Assembly (NCBI GenBank): GCA_900169235.1
Contig: FWCC01000174.1
Location: 310,001-374,000 of the forward strand
Length of the DNA: 64,000 bases
Origin: Zarea fungicola
Lineage: Eukaryota; Ascomycota; Sordariomycetes; Hypocreales; Cordycipitaceae
Direction: 5' to 3'
Shown: positions 10,352-21,608 of the stretch, piece after piece
Position numbering within the stretch: the first letter of the stretch is position 1
How the letters are laid out: every line of letters starts with the position of its first letter
Translations under genes and position numbers: made by a program
The notes under the pieces: model-generated
Told to the model about the DNA's origin: nothing
Databases searched by the model: none
Seen by the model: the letters and a program-made list of their open reading frames with translations, nothing else

Positions 10352-12130
10352 GAATATTTATGCATTTAGGAATGGTAATACCAAGGACCAGTGACGACTG
10401 GGCCGGCGTTTGGGATTGGGAAGTATAACTACTGCTTATACGGCGTTGAAGCAAAATGAATAATCTCCAAACAGTAATTTTTTTTATGAAAAAAGCCTTT
10501 GCATAGTGAAGCATCTATTCCGCTACAGAATGGGTGCGTATCACATAATCACAAACTCCCAGTTTGGTGCTTCGTGGCGGCGTCGAGCTAGCGGTCGCCT
10601 TTTCGTATCCTGAGCGTGGTCCGCCAATGCTATCTCACGGTTCCATCCATGGGCCCAACGATAAGTTATTGGCCCTCCTGATTATTCTCAGAATCCGCGT
10701 AGTTATCCGTGCAAAACGGAAAGCGGCTGCTAGGATGGAGCATGTTCATATTGCAACTGCGTTTCTTCAAGGTTAAAGCATCTAATAATATAATCCTCCT
10801 CCAGCTCTCTCTAGCCCAAGAGAGATGCCCGTTTCGTCATTAATATGCTAGAACGCGCTTAGCAAATCGTGGCCAAGCTCAAGACTTAATTTATAATTGT
10901 TACTAGGGACAGACTCAGGTAGCCAACCAGTGCAGCATTTACTGGCGTGCTCCGTCAATTTGTCGTAGAGCTCTTTGCCATTCTTCTTCTCCATTTTGGA
11001 GTATTCAACGGGGAAGTAGAAGTTCATGATGAAGTTTAATAACGCTACATGAGTCGCAACTAGAAGAAGACGTAAAGAGGAAGAGTTAGAGTAAAAGCAA
11101 GCCAAAGGGTGCCTATTTTCTATTGCTATCCTTACAAGAGCGTGGGTAGTCCGTTCCTGAATTAATGCCAGGAGATGTACAGGCGCTGGTTGAGCTGCCA
11201 TTCTGCTGCTCAGCTTCAACAAGAAAATCAGCAAAATCAACAAAATCAATAAAATAAAAGAAGCACGAAAACCACGAAAAATAAGAGTAGCAAGAGATCT
11301 TATTTAGGCCAGGCCGCAGAATAACAGCACAACCACAGTAATTTAAACAATGTTAGCTAATATACTAGAGCTAGGAGACATACTCCGCACAGTGCTAGGC
11401 TCTGTAATCTGGTTGGTGCAAGTATGCATCGATTGTATGAATCTGCCATGGCCTACCAGTTGAAAAAGAATCTACCCTGTGCGATCAATTCAAAATTAAA
11501 TTCCGTCATGTTATATCGTTTCAGTCCACTTCCCCTCCTTGTATCAACAAAGCTCAGGGAGGCTGCGTCGGCGTGTGCCGCTGTAACCACAGCCTCATGT
11601 CGAAGCCGTTTTTTCGCCCTGGACACGAACTACTAATTAGGTAAATAGCAATATCCCAACAGGGATGGGCCCTGGTCAGTGCTCTAGTCGGATCCGCCGC
11701 CTCGTTGAATTCCCACCGCGCGGTCCCGCAAGCTGGAGACAAACTCGGGACGGCTGCTTACCCCCACGTTTCTATCGTTTGTCTCTCCGAACTTCGTCAT
11801 TAGCCTATCTATCGTAGTAGACCGGCCAGCTCCGGCTCTTCCATTCACCTGAGCCAAGCATTGAACCCCAACATAAAATGCCGCTTGCCGCCCTTCTTGT
11901 ACGACTCTCCGCTTCTCCTTCTTCTTTTTCTTCTTTTTCTTTCCTTCCTCACGGGTTCTGCTTTAAAACTACAGAATCATATCCAAATAAAAACAAGTTT
12001 AGATATAAAACGTGAGGCGTGAAATTCTACATTGGGTTTAAAAGAGTTGCGCTATCGGGCCTACTGTAAACCAACACCAGTTCCCCTTTAAACCTCAAAG
12101 GAGAGAGAGCCGATACAGCGCGTCACCACC
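10352..12130. other. Intergenic 1.8 kb, RED-like gene to nucleoside hydrolase
   Basis: No recognised gene. It contains one unassigned minus-strand ORF (10848-11249, listed separately), a pyrimidine tract of CTT/TTC units near 11914-11946, and the nucleoside hydrolase promoter. Confidence 0.5.
10848..11249 (-). CDS. Unrecognised 133-codon ORF
   Basis: An uninterrupted minus-strand frame in an otherwise empty region. A second in-frame Met follows 16 codons in (MAAQPAPVHLL). I recognise no family. The hydrophobic N-terminus reads MILLILLIFLLKL but comes from an AT-rich repeat-like run, so it may be fortuitous. It could be a decayed mobile-element fragment, a small gene or noise. Confidence 0.15.
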   Translation of the reverse strand: MILLILLIFLLKLSSRMAAQPAPVHLLALIQERTTHALVRIAIENRHPLACFYSNSSSLRLLLVATHVALLNFIMNFYFPVEYSKMEKKNGKELYDKLTEHASKCCTGWLPESVPSNNYKLSLELGHDLLSAF

Positions 12131-13622
12131 ATGACTGTTGAGCAAATTCCTCTTTGGCTGGACTGTGATCCAGGACATGATGTAAGCCTTACCAGCTCGT
12201 CTGCCAGCTCCCACTGTCCCAAGCCCAACGGCGCATCATCCCACGTTCGGCCGATCGGGATGCAACCTCGGCCGAACATCACAAAAGACGCCACCCCGTT
12301 TATTGGCTCACAGCATGTCACCACTAGAACTAACCTTATTTCCCTCCTGTTAGGATGTCTTTGCCATCTTGCTGGCCGCGTACCACCCCAGACTCAAGCT
12401 CCTTGGCATATCGTCCGTCTTTGGTAACGCTCCTGTAGAGTAAGCACCTCACATCATCCGATATCCCCTAGGTCTCCATTGTCAATATGATATGCTGACT
12501 CAAATTACCCTCCCTCAGAAAAACCACAAAGAATGCTGCCTCCGTCCTCAGAGCTATTGGCAAGCAGCATGAAATCCCTCTTCACATCGGCCACGCCAAG
12601 GCGCTGGAGCGACCCGCCATCCACGCCTCCGACATCCACGGTGAGAGCGGTCTAGACGGCACCGAGCTACTGCCCGTCCCGGACGTGCAGCCCTCGCCCA
12701 TCCCGGCCATCGACGCCATGGCCGCCGCTCTCCGCGCGCAGCCGCCCAACACCGCATGGCTCGTTGCCACGGGCTCCCTCACCAACGTTGGCGCCCTGTT
12801 CCGCGCGCACCCGGACCTCGCGGCGCACATCAAGGGCCTGAGTCTCATGGGCGGCGCCGTCGGCGCCAACTTCTCCGGCGCGCCCCTCGGCAAGGTCGAC
12901 GGCCGGCCGCGCATCGGCAACGTCACCCCCTTTGCCGAGTTCAACATTGTCATCGACCCCGAGGCCGCCCACGAGGTGTTTAGCAATCCCTTGCTGGCGC
13001 GCAAGCTGACGGTTGTGCCGCTCGATTTGAGCCATCAGGTGCTCGCCACCGCTGAGGTGCACGAGATGCTACTGTATGGGAAAGGAGGTGTGAAATTGGC
13101 AGGGACTGAGCCCGTCAAGGCAAAATCGACGCTGCGGATGATGCTCGTTGAGCTCCTGTACTTTTTCTCCAAGACCTATGCGTAAGTTCTGCCCCTTTTA
13201 ACAAAAATCTTTCACCAAATCCCCGCTCCCTTTTTCTTTTCTTCTTGTATTGCTAACACAAACACACCTTTTACAGCGATGTATTTGGCATCACAGAAGG
13301 CCCTCCATTGCATGACCCCCTCGCTGTCGCCGCCATCCTCACAGGTACTCCCGATGAAATCGCCTTTCACGACTGGGATGCAGAGCGCAGCGAGCACCCC
13401 CAGTACGACGAGCGCTTCGACGTCTCCGTCGTCACGGCGGGTGTATTCGCGGATGCGCAGGAGGGCAGGGCGGAGACGGGCCGCACAATCGCCACCCTGC
13501 TTCCGCGAGGTCAGCCTGGTGTGCGCATACCGCGATCCTTGGACGTGGCCAAGTTTTGGGATGTGATCGAGGAATGCACGGAGCGGGCCGACGCGGTGAA
13601 CAAAGCCAATGGAGTCCTGTGA
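12131..13622 (+). CDS. Inosine-uridine preferring nucleoside hydrolase
   Basis: Exons 12131-12181, 12354-12439, 12519-13181 and 13277-13622 encode 381 residues. The enzyme hydrolyses the N-glycosidic bond of ribonucleosides, releasing ribose and base for salvage. Seen: LWLDCDPGHDDVFAILLAA at residues 9-27 is the calcium-binding N-terminal signature (Asp11, Asp13, Asp17, Asp18) and is rebuilt by removing the first intron. VFGNAPVEKTTKNA follows across the next junction. Then come HGESGLDG, LVATGSLTNVGALF, LMGGAVG and AEFNIVIDPEAAH. The last exon has GPPLHDPLAV with His279 and Asp280, the family's catalytic or metal region. Likely cytosolic, since no signal peptide is seen. Fungal relatives include yeast uridine nucleosidase URH1; substrate preference cannot be read from sequence. 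It is convergent with TPC1. Confidence 0.93.
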
Positions 13623-13976
13623 GGGCCGAAATGCGACACCAACCAGGTGCAAACGTTGGAAAGTTAAAATTATGGACGATTTGGATGACGGCTCCCGTGT
13701 GCCCACCAGTCTTTATATGGACATATGATCATGAAAATAAACAATATTTATATGAATAAGCCAAGAAAAAAAATGTTATTATCCTGCAAACGCCAATCTA
13801 TCGCGTTTGTTTTGTTCCATGTCTATCAAAGCCGATCCGTACTCCAAAAACAGAAATGGGAGAAAAAAGTAAAAAGGCGGTAATAAAGCCTAGAGGCTGG
13901 GGCAGTGCCTAGCGTAAAGAATAAAGTAGTCTATGCCAAATTATTAAAAAAAAAAAAAATTGTATATCAATCCGGT
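13623..13976. other. Short convergent spacer
   Basis: These 354 bases hold the facing 3' ends of the nucleoside hydrolase and TPC1. They are AT-rich, with an A13 run at 13947-13959. No ORF. Confidence 0.5.
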
Positions 13977-15127
13977 TTACAGGAAAGAGGCGTCTTGCTG
14001 TCGCTCGCGGGATCGCATCATAAAGGTTAGCGCTCGCTCATAAGTCCAGATCGTCACGGCGCTACCAGGCGCGGCTTTGATAAGGCTGATAGGTAGGCCC
14101 TTGTAGAGGCCGCGGAAGCCCTCGCGCATGACAATCGATCGCAGGGCGCCGAGGGTTGTTTTATATTCGGGAATGTCGCCGTAGACGTAGCGCGTTCTTG
14201 TGGGGCCTTGCACCTGGATACGCTTTCGAACCAGATCCAACGGGAAAACCGCAGTCTTGGCAATAACGCTGCCTACCACGCCGGCCGTGGCGTCGCCTGT
14301 ACCCCAGGGCAGCTGCATCTCGGCCATGCGTACCTTGAGCGTCTCGTACGTGACAAAGAAGATACCCATGTACGGCACAATCTGCGCCAAGGTTGGCGAG
14401 ACGCCGCGAAAGAAGCCACGGGGGCCTTCGTCCTTGTATATGGCTCCGACGGCGCACAGCAGGCCACGGTATACTCTTTCGGTGCCCTGGGCGGCGAAGC
14501 GCGTGCGCAGCAGATCGAGGGGGTATGTCATGGCCGTGGCGGCCGCGCCGGCCGTGGCGCCAGCGATGAAACTCTCCGCGGCGTCGGGCAGCTTGACGGG
14601 AAGCTTCGTCTGCAGGAAAAGGGCGACGGAGCGGTACGCGGTGAACTGCGAGGCAGCATAGCAGACGTATAAGAGCTCGGCGGGGACATTGCCCTTCCAG
14701 AATGCCGTGATGCCCTCGTTGCGGAGGATGTGGCCAAAAGTGGCAAATGTGCCTTGATATATCTGTGGTCGGGAGGAAACGGAGGAGGCGGCCGCGGCTG
14801 CGCCATGGGTTCCGGTTGTGACAAGTGGTTGGAATTGACGGGGCTGAAGCTGGAGTCGGATTTTTAAGACGTCGAGTGGTGCAATAACAAATCTGCGAAC
14901 ATGCTGGTTAGAGAACGTTTGTCGATGCGGCTGCCCAGGTTCGCCGTGTAGATAGATGGAAAATGTACCTCGAGACGAGACCGGCTATTGCGCCAGCAGA
15001 TATGACCTGAACACTAGAGCCCTAGAGAAAGGCACAGTTAGCGATTGGAGAGTAAGTGAAAAGTCCGTGCGACAGTTTTCTTCAACGTGTTATTTCTTAC
15101 CTCATCTTTTAACCGTACAGGCGGCAT
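13977..15127 (-). CDS. TPC1: Mitochondrial thiamine pyrophosphate carrier
   Basis: Exons 15127-15101, 15021-14969 and 14892-13977 encode 331 residues. The first exon is only nine codons (MPPVRLKDE). Inner-membrane carrier importing thiamine pyrophosphate into mitochondria. Seen: three tandem carrier repeats, each with the Px[DE]xx[KR] signature: APLDVLKIRLQLQ, YPLDLLRTRFAAQG and FPLDLVRKRIQVQG. Each is followed by an aromatic-glycine block (FWKGN, FFRGVSPT, LYKGLPISL). The opening VISAGAIAGLVSR is the typical start of the first helix. The assignment to TPC1 rather than another carrier rests on overall resemblance and is less sure than the superfamily. The Ala-rich loop (GAAAAASSVSS) in repeat 1 is an insertion. 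Convergent with the nucleoside hydrolase. Confidence 0.88.
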
Positions 15128-17867
15128 CAATATGAAGTCGCGACAGCCCGAGAGGGCAGCCGCGTTTGAACAGAAGCGAAATGTTGAAAGTGATGTCGTA
15201 ATATCACGCGCCGGACGTTTTCGATTTTACTTGGCAAGGAGATGGCAGCTGTAGCGAGGATAATGGACGTTGGGGTGAGATATGAACATTCGCCTATTTA
15301 GCCTTGCAGAAAAAAAGAGGTCCTGATGATGTTGGGAGAAGGGACACAGAAGAAGGAGTGGAGCAACGGCAAACGGCGGGGCTAGTCGAGGTACCAAGTC
15401 AATATTGTTGTATGACTTTGGAAGACGAGGAGGAATGCAGCGCTCGATGTTATGATTCAGATTTAGATGCAGACGGCAAAATTGAATTTCAGTTGGAGCA
15501 ATATTACTAGATTTGCCAGTAGTTTATTTTAACATCAAGATTTCTATCACGGGTATAAGCATGACTGTCAGCGTATGCCGGCGGTGCATGACGCCACAGT
15601 GACGGCAAGCCGGCATGCAGCGGCTTACTGGCAATGGCGGCAGTTGTTGATGAGCAGAGCCACAGGCACTCAACGGGCAGACAACGGGCAGACAATGGAC
15701 TTGACTATTTTATAATATCTGATGTCCATGCCACTAATGCTTTACGTTTCGGAATCAACAGCTATTCAGGATCGAATTTGAAACCTTCATGTACCAGTTT
15801 GCGGCCGCGGGAGGTCAAGCATTCGTTGCGGCTACCAGTAATAATGAACGCTACATAAGTTGGCGTCCAAAGGGGGGTGGTGGGGTTTGCAATATTGGAA
15901 GAAACGCGAATCTGTGATATTTAGTACCCAAAAGGGTGAAAAGGCAAGTTAGGAGTTTTGGAATAAGACGTAGAAAAAGGAAATAATGAATATTATAATA
16001 ATATAATAATATAATAATATACTGCCGAATGCTCTGGTCCATGGCCGAGCAGCTCTCCGCGGCAACCTTGCGTACTAACTTTTATAAAAGGGATATTTTC
16101 CTGTACCAACTGGAGAATACCAGAAGCAAGGAAAACGAATTAACCTCACAAAAGAGCAGGTTGGTAGCACAGATTTAGTCCGCCTGCGAATGTAGATATG
16201 AATATGGATACCGAGCGTAACGAACGGACAAGCAGTACAAGTATTGACAACATGCATAAGAGGGCGTGTAAAGAGAGAAGAAGCAACAATCACCATCATG
16301 CTAAACGATTTGTGCAGGTACGAAAAAAAAAACGAAGTATGCTGCGTATGCTAAACATGCTTCGACGGATTGTTCTGAAGGGGCTGAATGCAACCTTGCA
16401 ACGCCGGGTGGGGGCATCGGCGTTGCCAGACACGGGGGCGCGACACGGCAAGCAAAATAGGCAACTAGTTTCTAATATCTAATAACGATGAACTGGTTAA
16501 CAATACAAGATCCGGGACATTGGTATGTAATTGGATGGGCTATTATAACTGACCGCTATCGGAGCTGACACTCTCTTTTCTGGCCCATGGCACTGCACAG
16601 TCACGCTATCGCCTGGGCTCTGCGGCCTCTGTAAGCCGCGTCCGTAGCCGATGTGCTGACTGGTACATGGGATGCAGGGACCATGCATGGTGAGATTTTC
16701 GGTGGCTCGTTTTATTTTTAAATTGGAATCTTCTTTTTCTCTTCCACCACCCTTGTATGGACGAGGACTTGGATGACGGATCTATCTCACTAGCCTCACT
16801 AGCCTACACACCGCGGGCATGTGATTTACAACACTGCTACCGTGCTACGTAGCATGAAGCTCCAGGCTGTCTTGAGTTTTCCCACTACCGGTTTGCCTAC
16901 CTGCTTATTCAATTAGGGCGGGGATGGCTTCTACAGGTGCCTTGGCTGCAGTACCTTCCACAGCCCATCAACAAGTAGCTGTGCTGCGCAGCGATTGATT
17001 TTCCGCCACAACGGCATATTCTGGTCTTTTCCGCCATCTGAAGCAGAACCACGATCCAACAGCATCTACTCTAGGAAATAAACCCCGCAGTCGGCAAGTT
17101 TGTCCCTCAATTTTAATTATTACCTATCCTCCAGGGCTCCGTAAAGTTACCTGCCTAGCCTGTGCGCCCCATCGTCAGCAAACCCAGTAATAATAAGGTG
17201 CCCAGTTGCCAGGCACGCCGGCAGGCTTGGTATGCAGTAACAATGAGAGCCATCCAAAATCTTCCGCTGCCCCGAGCCAGATGGATCCCCCCACCTTTGC
17301 GCCCCCTTTGGTCCAGCATCATCAGCCCAAACTAATAGTGAAGCTATGATGCCTGTCAACCACATTTGCAGGCCGGCCCGCAGAACTTCAGACCGTGAGA
17401 TGCATATTACTAGAGACATAGCCCACTCACCATTTGCTTTCCTTTATTCTTTTCTTTCCCCTCCTTTTTATTATTGTCTGCCTCTGTCTCTGTCTCTTGA
17501 TACCCTTTTGGATCTCCATCTCGACCAGTCTCTACTGTCGCTACCTCCCCCGCAATAGGCAGTCCACTCTGTTCCTGGCTAGAACCGTCTGCGTACCTTG
17601 TATTTCAAGCACAGACAGCCAGCCTACCCATCGCCCGCTGCTACCCACGAGCCCGGCATCTGCATCACATGGTTTGAAGCCACCAGCAAGCTTCGCATGT
17701 GACGCTTTACCTACCACGGTGCTTAAACCAGCCAATTCTTCCAGAACTACATATTGAACTGGAACAAACAAACCTCAACTTGTCTGTGTGCGACTCATCC
17801 TTTCGCCCGAGTCGTCAGCCTTCACCCAGCGACGCTCCGGCGCAAAGAAAACTAGCAACCAGCCAAG
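15128..17867. other. Intergenic 2.7 kb between divergent genes
   Basis: No supported gene. It holds the TPC1 promoter, an ATA/AAT microsatellite (15990-16020) and a pyrimidine-rich leader (about 17410-17560) before the gene at 17868. Short open frames look random. Confidence 0.5.
15990..16020. repeat. AT-only microsatellite
   Basis: Imperfect ATAATAAT/TATAATA units over about 31 bases, no G or C. Confidence 0.8.
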
Positions 17868-19139
17868 ATGGCCGCCACTACCACAACCATTACCGCCACC
17901 AAAGTCACGACTCCCGACCTCACAACGCTCCTCACTCCCATCCTGCCCGCTCTCCCTCCAGCGGCAGCCTCTTCCGACCCGGCACCCGCTCTTCTCCCAT
18001 TTCTTGCGCCCATCCTTCGCCAACGCGTTCAGATCCTCTCCTCTGCGTCCCAAGAGCCATGGCTCCGTTTGCTCTGCTACGACGCAACCAAGGCGGCACG
18101 CCTAGCAGAACTCGTCTCCAGCGGCGCTCTCGAGCCTCACCCTGTATCTGGCGAAGTTGAGATCGACTGGGACTATGACGCCGAGACGCGGTACCGCCGC
18201 ATCGACCTTGAGACCTTGCAGGCCCTTGTTAGCCTCTCCGAGCAGGGCCTTGCCTTTCAGCTAGTTTACTGCGTCAACGACCCCGACGGCGGCGCTGACG
18301 GCTGGCGTATAGCCGAAGTCACTGTCGCCGAGAAGCCCTCTCCGTTTGCTCATTTTGGTGGTGCGTCAAGTATTGCAGAAGCGGAGCGCCTGTTTCACCA
18401 AGAAAATTCGACAGAAAAGACGTGCGCCAAGTCCTCACTCACATCCCTCCCTGCCGTAAAAACCACCCTCATCGATACCTACGAAGACGACGACGACGAC
18501 GGATACTGGGATAGATATGACGCGACGCCAGCACGCACGCCGGCTGACAACCGCTCTCCCGCGCCGCCACCACCCACGGCGGCCAACGGTGGCACGGGTG
18601 TACACTACGGCCAAGCGGCCGCCGCCCACAAGGACGACGAGGACGACTACTACGCGCAGTACGACGACGTCCAGCCCGCCATGGACAACCACGATCCAGA
18701 CGAGGCTGCCGTGGCGGCGCAGCTCAACCCCCCGGCATCCGGCCTCTCCCCCTTGCTCATGGAACACCACAACCTGCAGCAGCAGCAGCAACAGTCGGAG
18801 CGCAGAGAGAGCTGGGAGGCCGTCGCCTCCCCGCAACCGGCAGGCAGAGCCGACTACGGCAGCGGGGTTCGCGATCGCAGCACCAGCTCCGAGGACCGCA
18901 TTCTTCTGCAGCACCCGCGCCCGGAGTCGAGCGCCAGCTCCAACGGCTCGCACACCGTCGCCAAGCTGGAGGCCTCGGCGGGCATGCAGGAGCAGTCCGA
19001 GTTTGGCGTCAAGCAGCACGTCTCGCGCAGCATCCGCAGCCTCTTCCACCTCTCCCGTAGCATGGGCATCAGCCGTGACGAGTTTGACCAAATGGTCAAG
19101 ACGGAGCTTGATGTGCTGGGAATGATGGAGGAGGACTAA
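17868..19139 (+). CDS. Conserved fungal protein of unknown function
   Basis: Single-exon frame of 423 residues. I cannot name the family. Seen: a structured-looking N-terminal part (about 25-155) with LAPILRQRVQILS, WLRLLCYD and IDWDYDAETRYRRIDLETLQ. A long acidic and proline-rich middle follows (TYEDDDDDGYWDRYD, PAPPPPTAANGG, KDDEDDYYAQYDD). A CAG-encoded polyglutamine run lies at 18778-18793, and a helical C-terminus (SRSIRSLFHLSRSMGISR, then FDQMVKTELDVLGMM) closes the protein. No signal peptide, membrane segment or catalytic motif. The ordered-disordered-ordered layout suggests a scaffold or regulatory protein, which is inference only. A long antisense open frame covers the same bases; it is a shadow of high-GC codon use. 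Confidence 0.8.
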   Translation: MAATTTTITATKVTTPDLTTLLTPILPALPPAAASSDPAPALLPFLAPILRQRVQILSSASQEPWLRLLCYDATKAARLAELVSSGALEPHPVSGEVEIDWDYDAETRYRRIDLETLQALVSLSEQGLAFQLVYCVNDPDGGADGWRIAEVTVAEKPSPFAHFGGASSIAEAERLFHQENSTEKTCAKSSLTSLPAVKTTLIDTYEDDDDDGYWDRYDATPARTPADNRSPAPPPPTAANGGTGVHYGQAAAAHKDDEDDYYAQYDDVQPAMDNHDPDEAAVAAQLNPPASGLSPLLMEHHNLQQQQQQSERRESWEAVASPQPAGRADYGSGVRDRSTSSEDRILLQHPRPESSASSNGSHTVAKLEASAGMQEQSEFGVKQHVSRSIRSLFHLSRSMGISRDEFDQMVKTELDVLGMMEED

Positions 19140-19977
19140 GGCCAATATTGTTAAAAAAAGACAAATTCTGCATGGCCTGAAGATTGTATTTTACCTCATC
19201 ATTCCGGCGTTTTTTTTTCTTAGTTTTCCCTTCTCCCCTATGAGCTTCTAAGGGTTGTCATGTTGATGCATTTTGTTTTTATTTGGGAGGACAGTTGGGT
19301 GTTTTTTTTTTGGGGGTGTATTTTCGGCGTTTTATACTAGGCTGATTCCCATTGGCATTGTTACAAGCATACAGCAAATGCTGCTTAAGCATTGGTTCAT
19401 TAAAAGATCATGGCATATTTTATACTACGTTGAATTGTGTTTTGAATAGAGTGCATTACTCAAATGTAGCTTGGAACATGCTGGCGTCCAAACACAGAGT
19501 CAAGTTGGAGGAAATATCGTAAATTTCATAGCAGCAGCTTTCACGAAAGACAAATAGCATGTTCTAACGGAAAGAAAATTACAATTTCTTTTTTTTTTTT
19601 TTAAAAAAAAAAAACACCAGGAACAATAGCGGCTTGCCACGCCAGTCATGTATAAAAATAGATACAATAATCAGTTTCCACTGTAGAGCTCAAAAACATG
19701 GTATATCTTCATGGCAAGATAAACAAGAAGTCGTCAAGCCAGGGACGACAACAAAAAAGAAAAGGAAAGAACGCCGGTTTGCTTAAAACTCCAGACACCA
19801 TGGTCCTGTTTTCTCTTGGTATCTAGCGTTGTTCTTCGTTTAAAAATCGTAACTTCTCATTGTTGAAGCTTTTTTTTTCTCCATGCTTTCTGTTTTTTTT
19901 TTTTGCTTTGATGATCTTCTAATCTCTCTCTTTCGTTTTCTTCTTTGTTTCTGCGCAGTTCGGGGCTTGTTGGTTGT
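19140..19977. other. Convergent 3' spacer with homopolymer tracts
   Basis: These 838 bases separate facing 3' ends. Several T8-T10 runs and the T14A12 tract at 19589-19614. No ORF supported. Confidence 0.5.
19589..19614. repeat. T14A12 self-complementary homopolymer tract
   Basis: Fourteen T followed directly by twelve A in an intergenic spacer. Similar TnAn tracts occur at 32538-32555 and 61282-61298. Confidence 0.85.
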
Positions 19978-21608
19978 CTATGCGATGACGAGGCTATTCA
20001 AGGCCAGGCGGGCGACTTCAAGAACCCGCAAGCAGTTTCGGTCCTCTGGTCGACAACTCCGCGGCATCATCATAAAGTGCCGGGCATGCGTCGGCGCGCT
20101 GCCTGACGCCATCGCATGGTCCAGCATCTCGTGTCGCTTGTTGTTGCGCTCGTCAAGGGCGGCAATGACATCCGCGAGGCCCATTGTCCTCGTGCTCGGC
20201 GGATCCGTGGCCACGCCGCAGACCAGCCGGCTGGGGCGCCGCGTCTTGTCTCCATAGACGTCCAGCCGGATGATGGCGAGCATCAGCCGGCGCCAGTCAT
20301 GCGGCGCGAGCTCGCTGTTGTCGAACTGCTGCACGTCGGTCGGCGGACAGCCGCCACCGCCAAAAGCCTGGTGCTCCCAGGCACCGCCGATTTCGCGCAC
20401 CGAAAAGAGGATGCGGCGCCCTTGCTGCTCGGCCCGGTGGCACTCCCGATCAATCATTTCGACAATGGCGGTGTAAGCGTTGCACGCAGAAGGGACGAGG
20501 GTGGCGAGGAGCATCATGTTCTGGAAGCACTGCATCGGCGGCGGCCGAGAGAGATCAAACATGCCGCTCGAGCACCTCTTGCACCGGACGACGCTGTGCG
20601 CAATTTTGGAGGCGTGCCGGGTCACTCGCAAAGCGGCGGGAATATCCTGGGGAAGATTGGCCAGGGCTTCGAGGGACATGTAGAGAGAGGAGAGGCAGGG
20701 ACAGGCAACGGTGGGCATTGATCGCAAAGACTCGGTGTTGGTGGTGGTGGCTGCAGCGGCCTGCTCCTCCGAGGCGACTTGAAATCGACTTGTCGTTACG
20801 CCTTGAGTAGCGGGAAGAGGCGAGTAGGAGGGCTCCGAGGCATATGGCGTGTGAGATCCAGCAGAGAGGGCCGGGGTAGTCCCGTAGGTATCGTAGTTGT
20901 CGCTGTGTTGGCCAGCTGTCAAAACAGGGTCAAGGAAGTTGGGTATCTCGCCGAATGCGCCGGCCATGTCATTGTGAGCCATGGGGGTCGGTAATGAGCT
21001 ATTGAACGACTGTGACGTGCATATAGGCTGCGGTGAGGATACTGCCTGCGGAGGCAAGGTACTAGTATCTGGGTAGTAGCCTGGTAGAAGGTCGAGGAAG
21101 GCAATATCAGGACTACCGATGTTCTGGTCTAGGAAGTCAAAGTTGTGGTCCATAAACGACGGCGGCGTAGCTGTACTGTTGAGCTGGAAAGAGTGGATTT
21201 CGGGTCCCGTAGATGCTGCGGAGGAGCCGGCACTGTCGCTGCGCTGCATAGGTGTGGCCGTATGTCGGCGTCGAGACGATGATGTCGCGGCCTGGTTGTT
21301 GTTATGGGTAACCTCAGCCGAGCGGCGTTTGCGCGGCCGGCCCATGGGCTTTTGCGGTGAGTAGTAGCAGGCGATGCCTTCACGTCGACAACGACTGCAG
21401 CCATCTGCTTCTTTGGAGCAAGCAAGCTTGCGCGAGCCTGTAGCATAACGAGTTTATTAGTCTGATTAATACATACAGGAGGGGGCATATCCACGAGCAA
21501 CACCTCTCCGGGTAGCCCGCCACATTCGCTCGGCGGCTACTTACGGCACTCATCGCACGCTCTGTGCTTTGGAGTATTGCTTGAGGTAGCGGCTATATTG
21601 CCAGCCAT
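19978..21608 (-). CDS. Zn2Cys6 transcription factor, AflR-like
   Basis: Exons 21608-21545 and 21437-19978 (107-bp intron) encode 507 residues. The intron falls just after the second cysteine. Joining gives the binuclear zinc cluster C18-x2-C21-x6-C28-x6-C35-x2-C38-x6-C45 (ACDECRSRK, then LACSKEADGCSRCRREG), followed by a basic GRPRKRR linker. The middle is Ser/Thr/Pro-rich. The C-terminal half has CLSSLYMSLEAL, ALRVTRHASKIAHSVVRCKRC and CFQNMMLLATLVPSACNAY, a helical pattern resembling the AflR-type regulatory domain. Known: AflR-type factors bind DNA and switch on secondary-metabolite clusters. Inferred: a pathway regulator. The nearest candidate target is the MBOAT-like acyltransferase, divergent and 3.6 kb away, but no polyketide or peptide synthase is in view. 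The C-terminal assignment is less sure than the zinc cluster. Confidence 0.88.

Noticed and set aside
18435..19145. 236-codon antisense ORF over the gene at 17868
   Set aside because: Low-complexity Val/Leu/Arg-rich translation, the complement of GC-rich codons on the plus strand. It has no domain.
20116..20721. 201-codon plus-strand ORF over the Zn2Cys6 gene
   Set aside because: A shadow frame opposite the AflR-like coding exon. No family resemblance.
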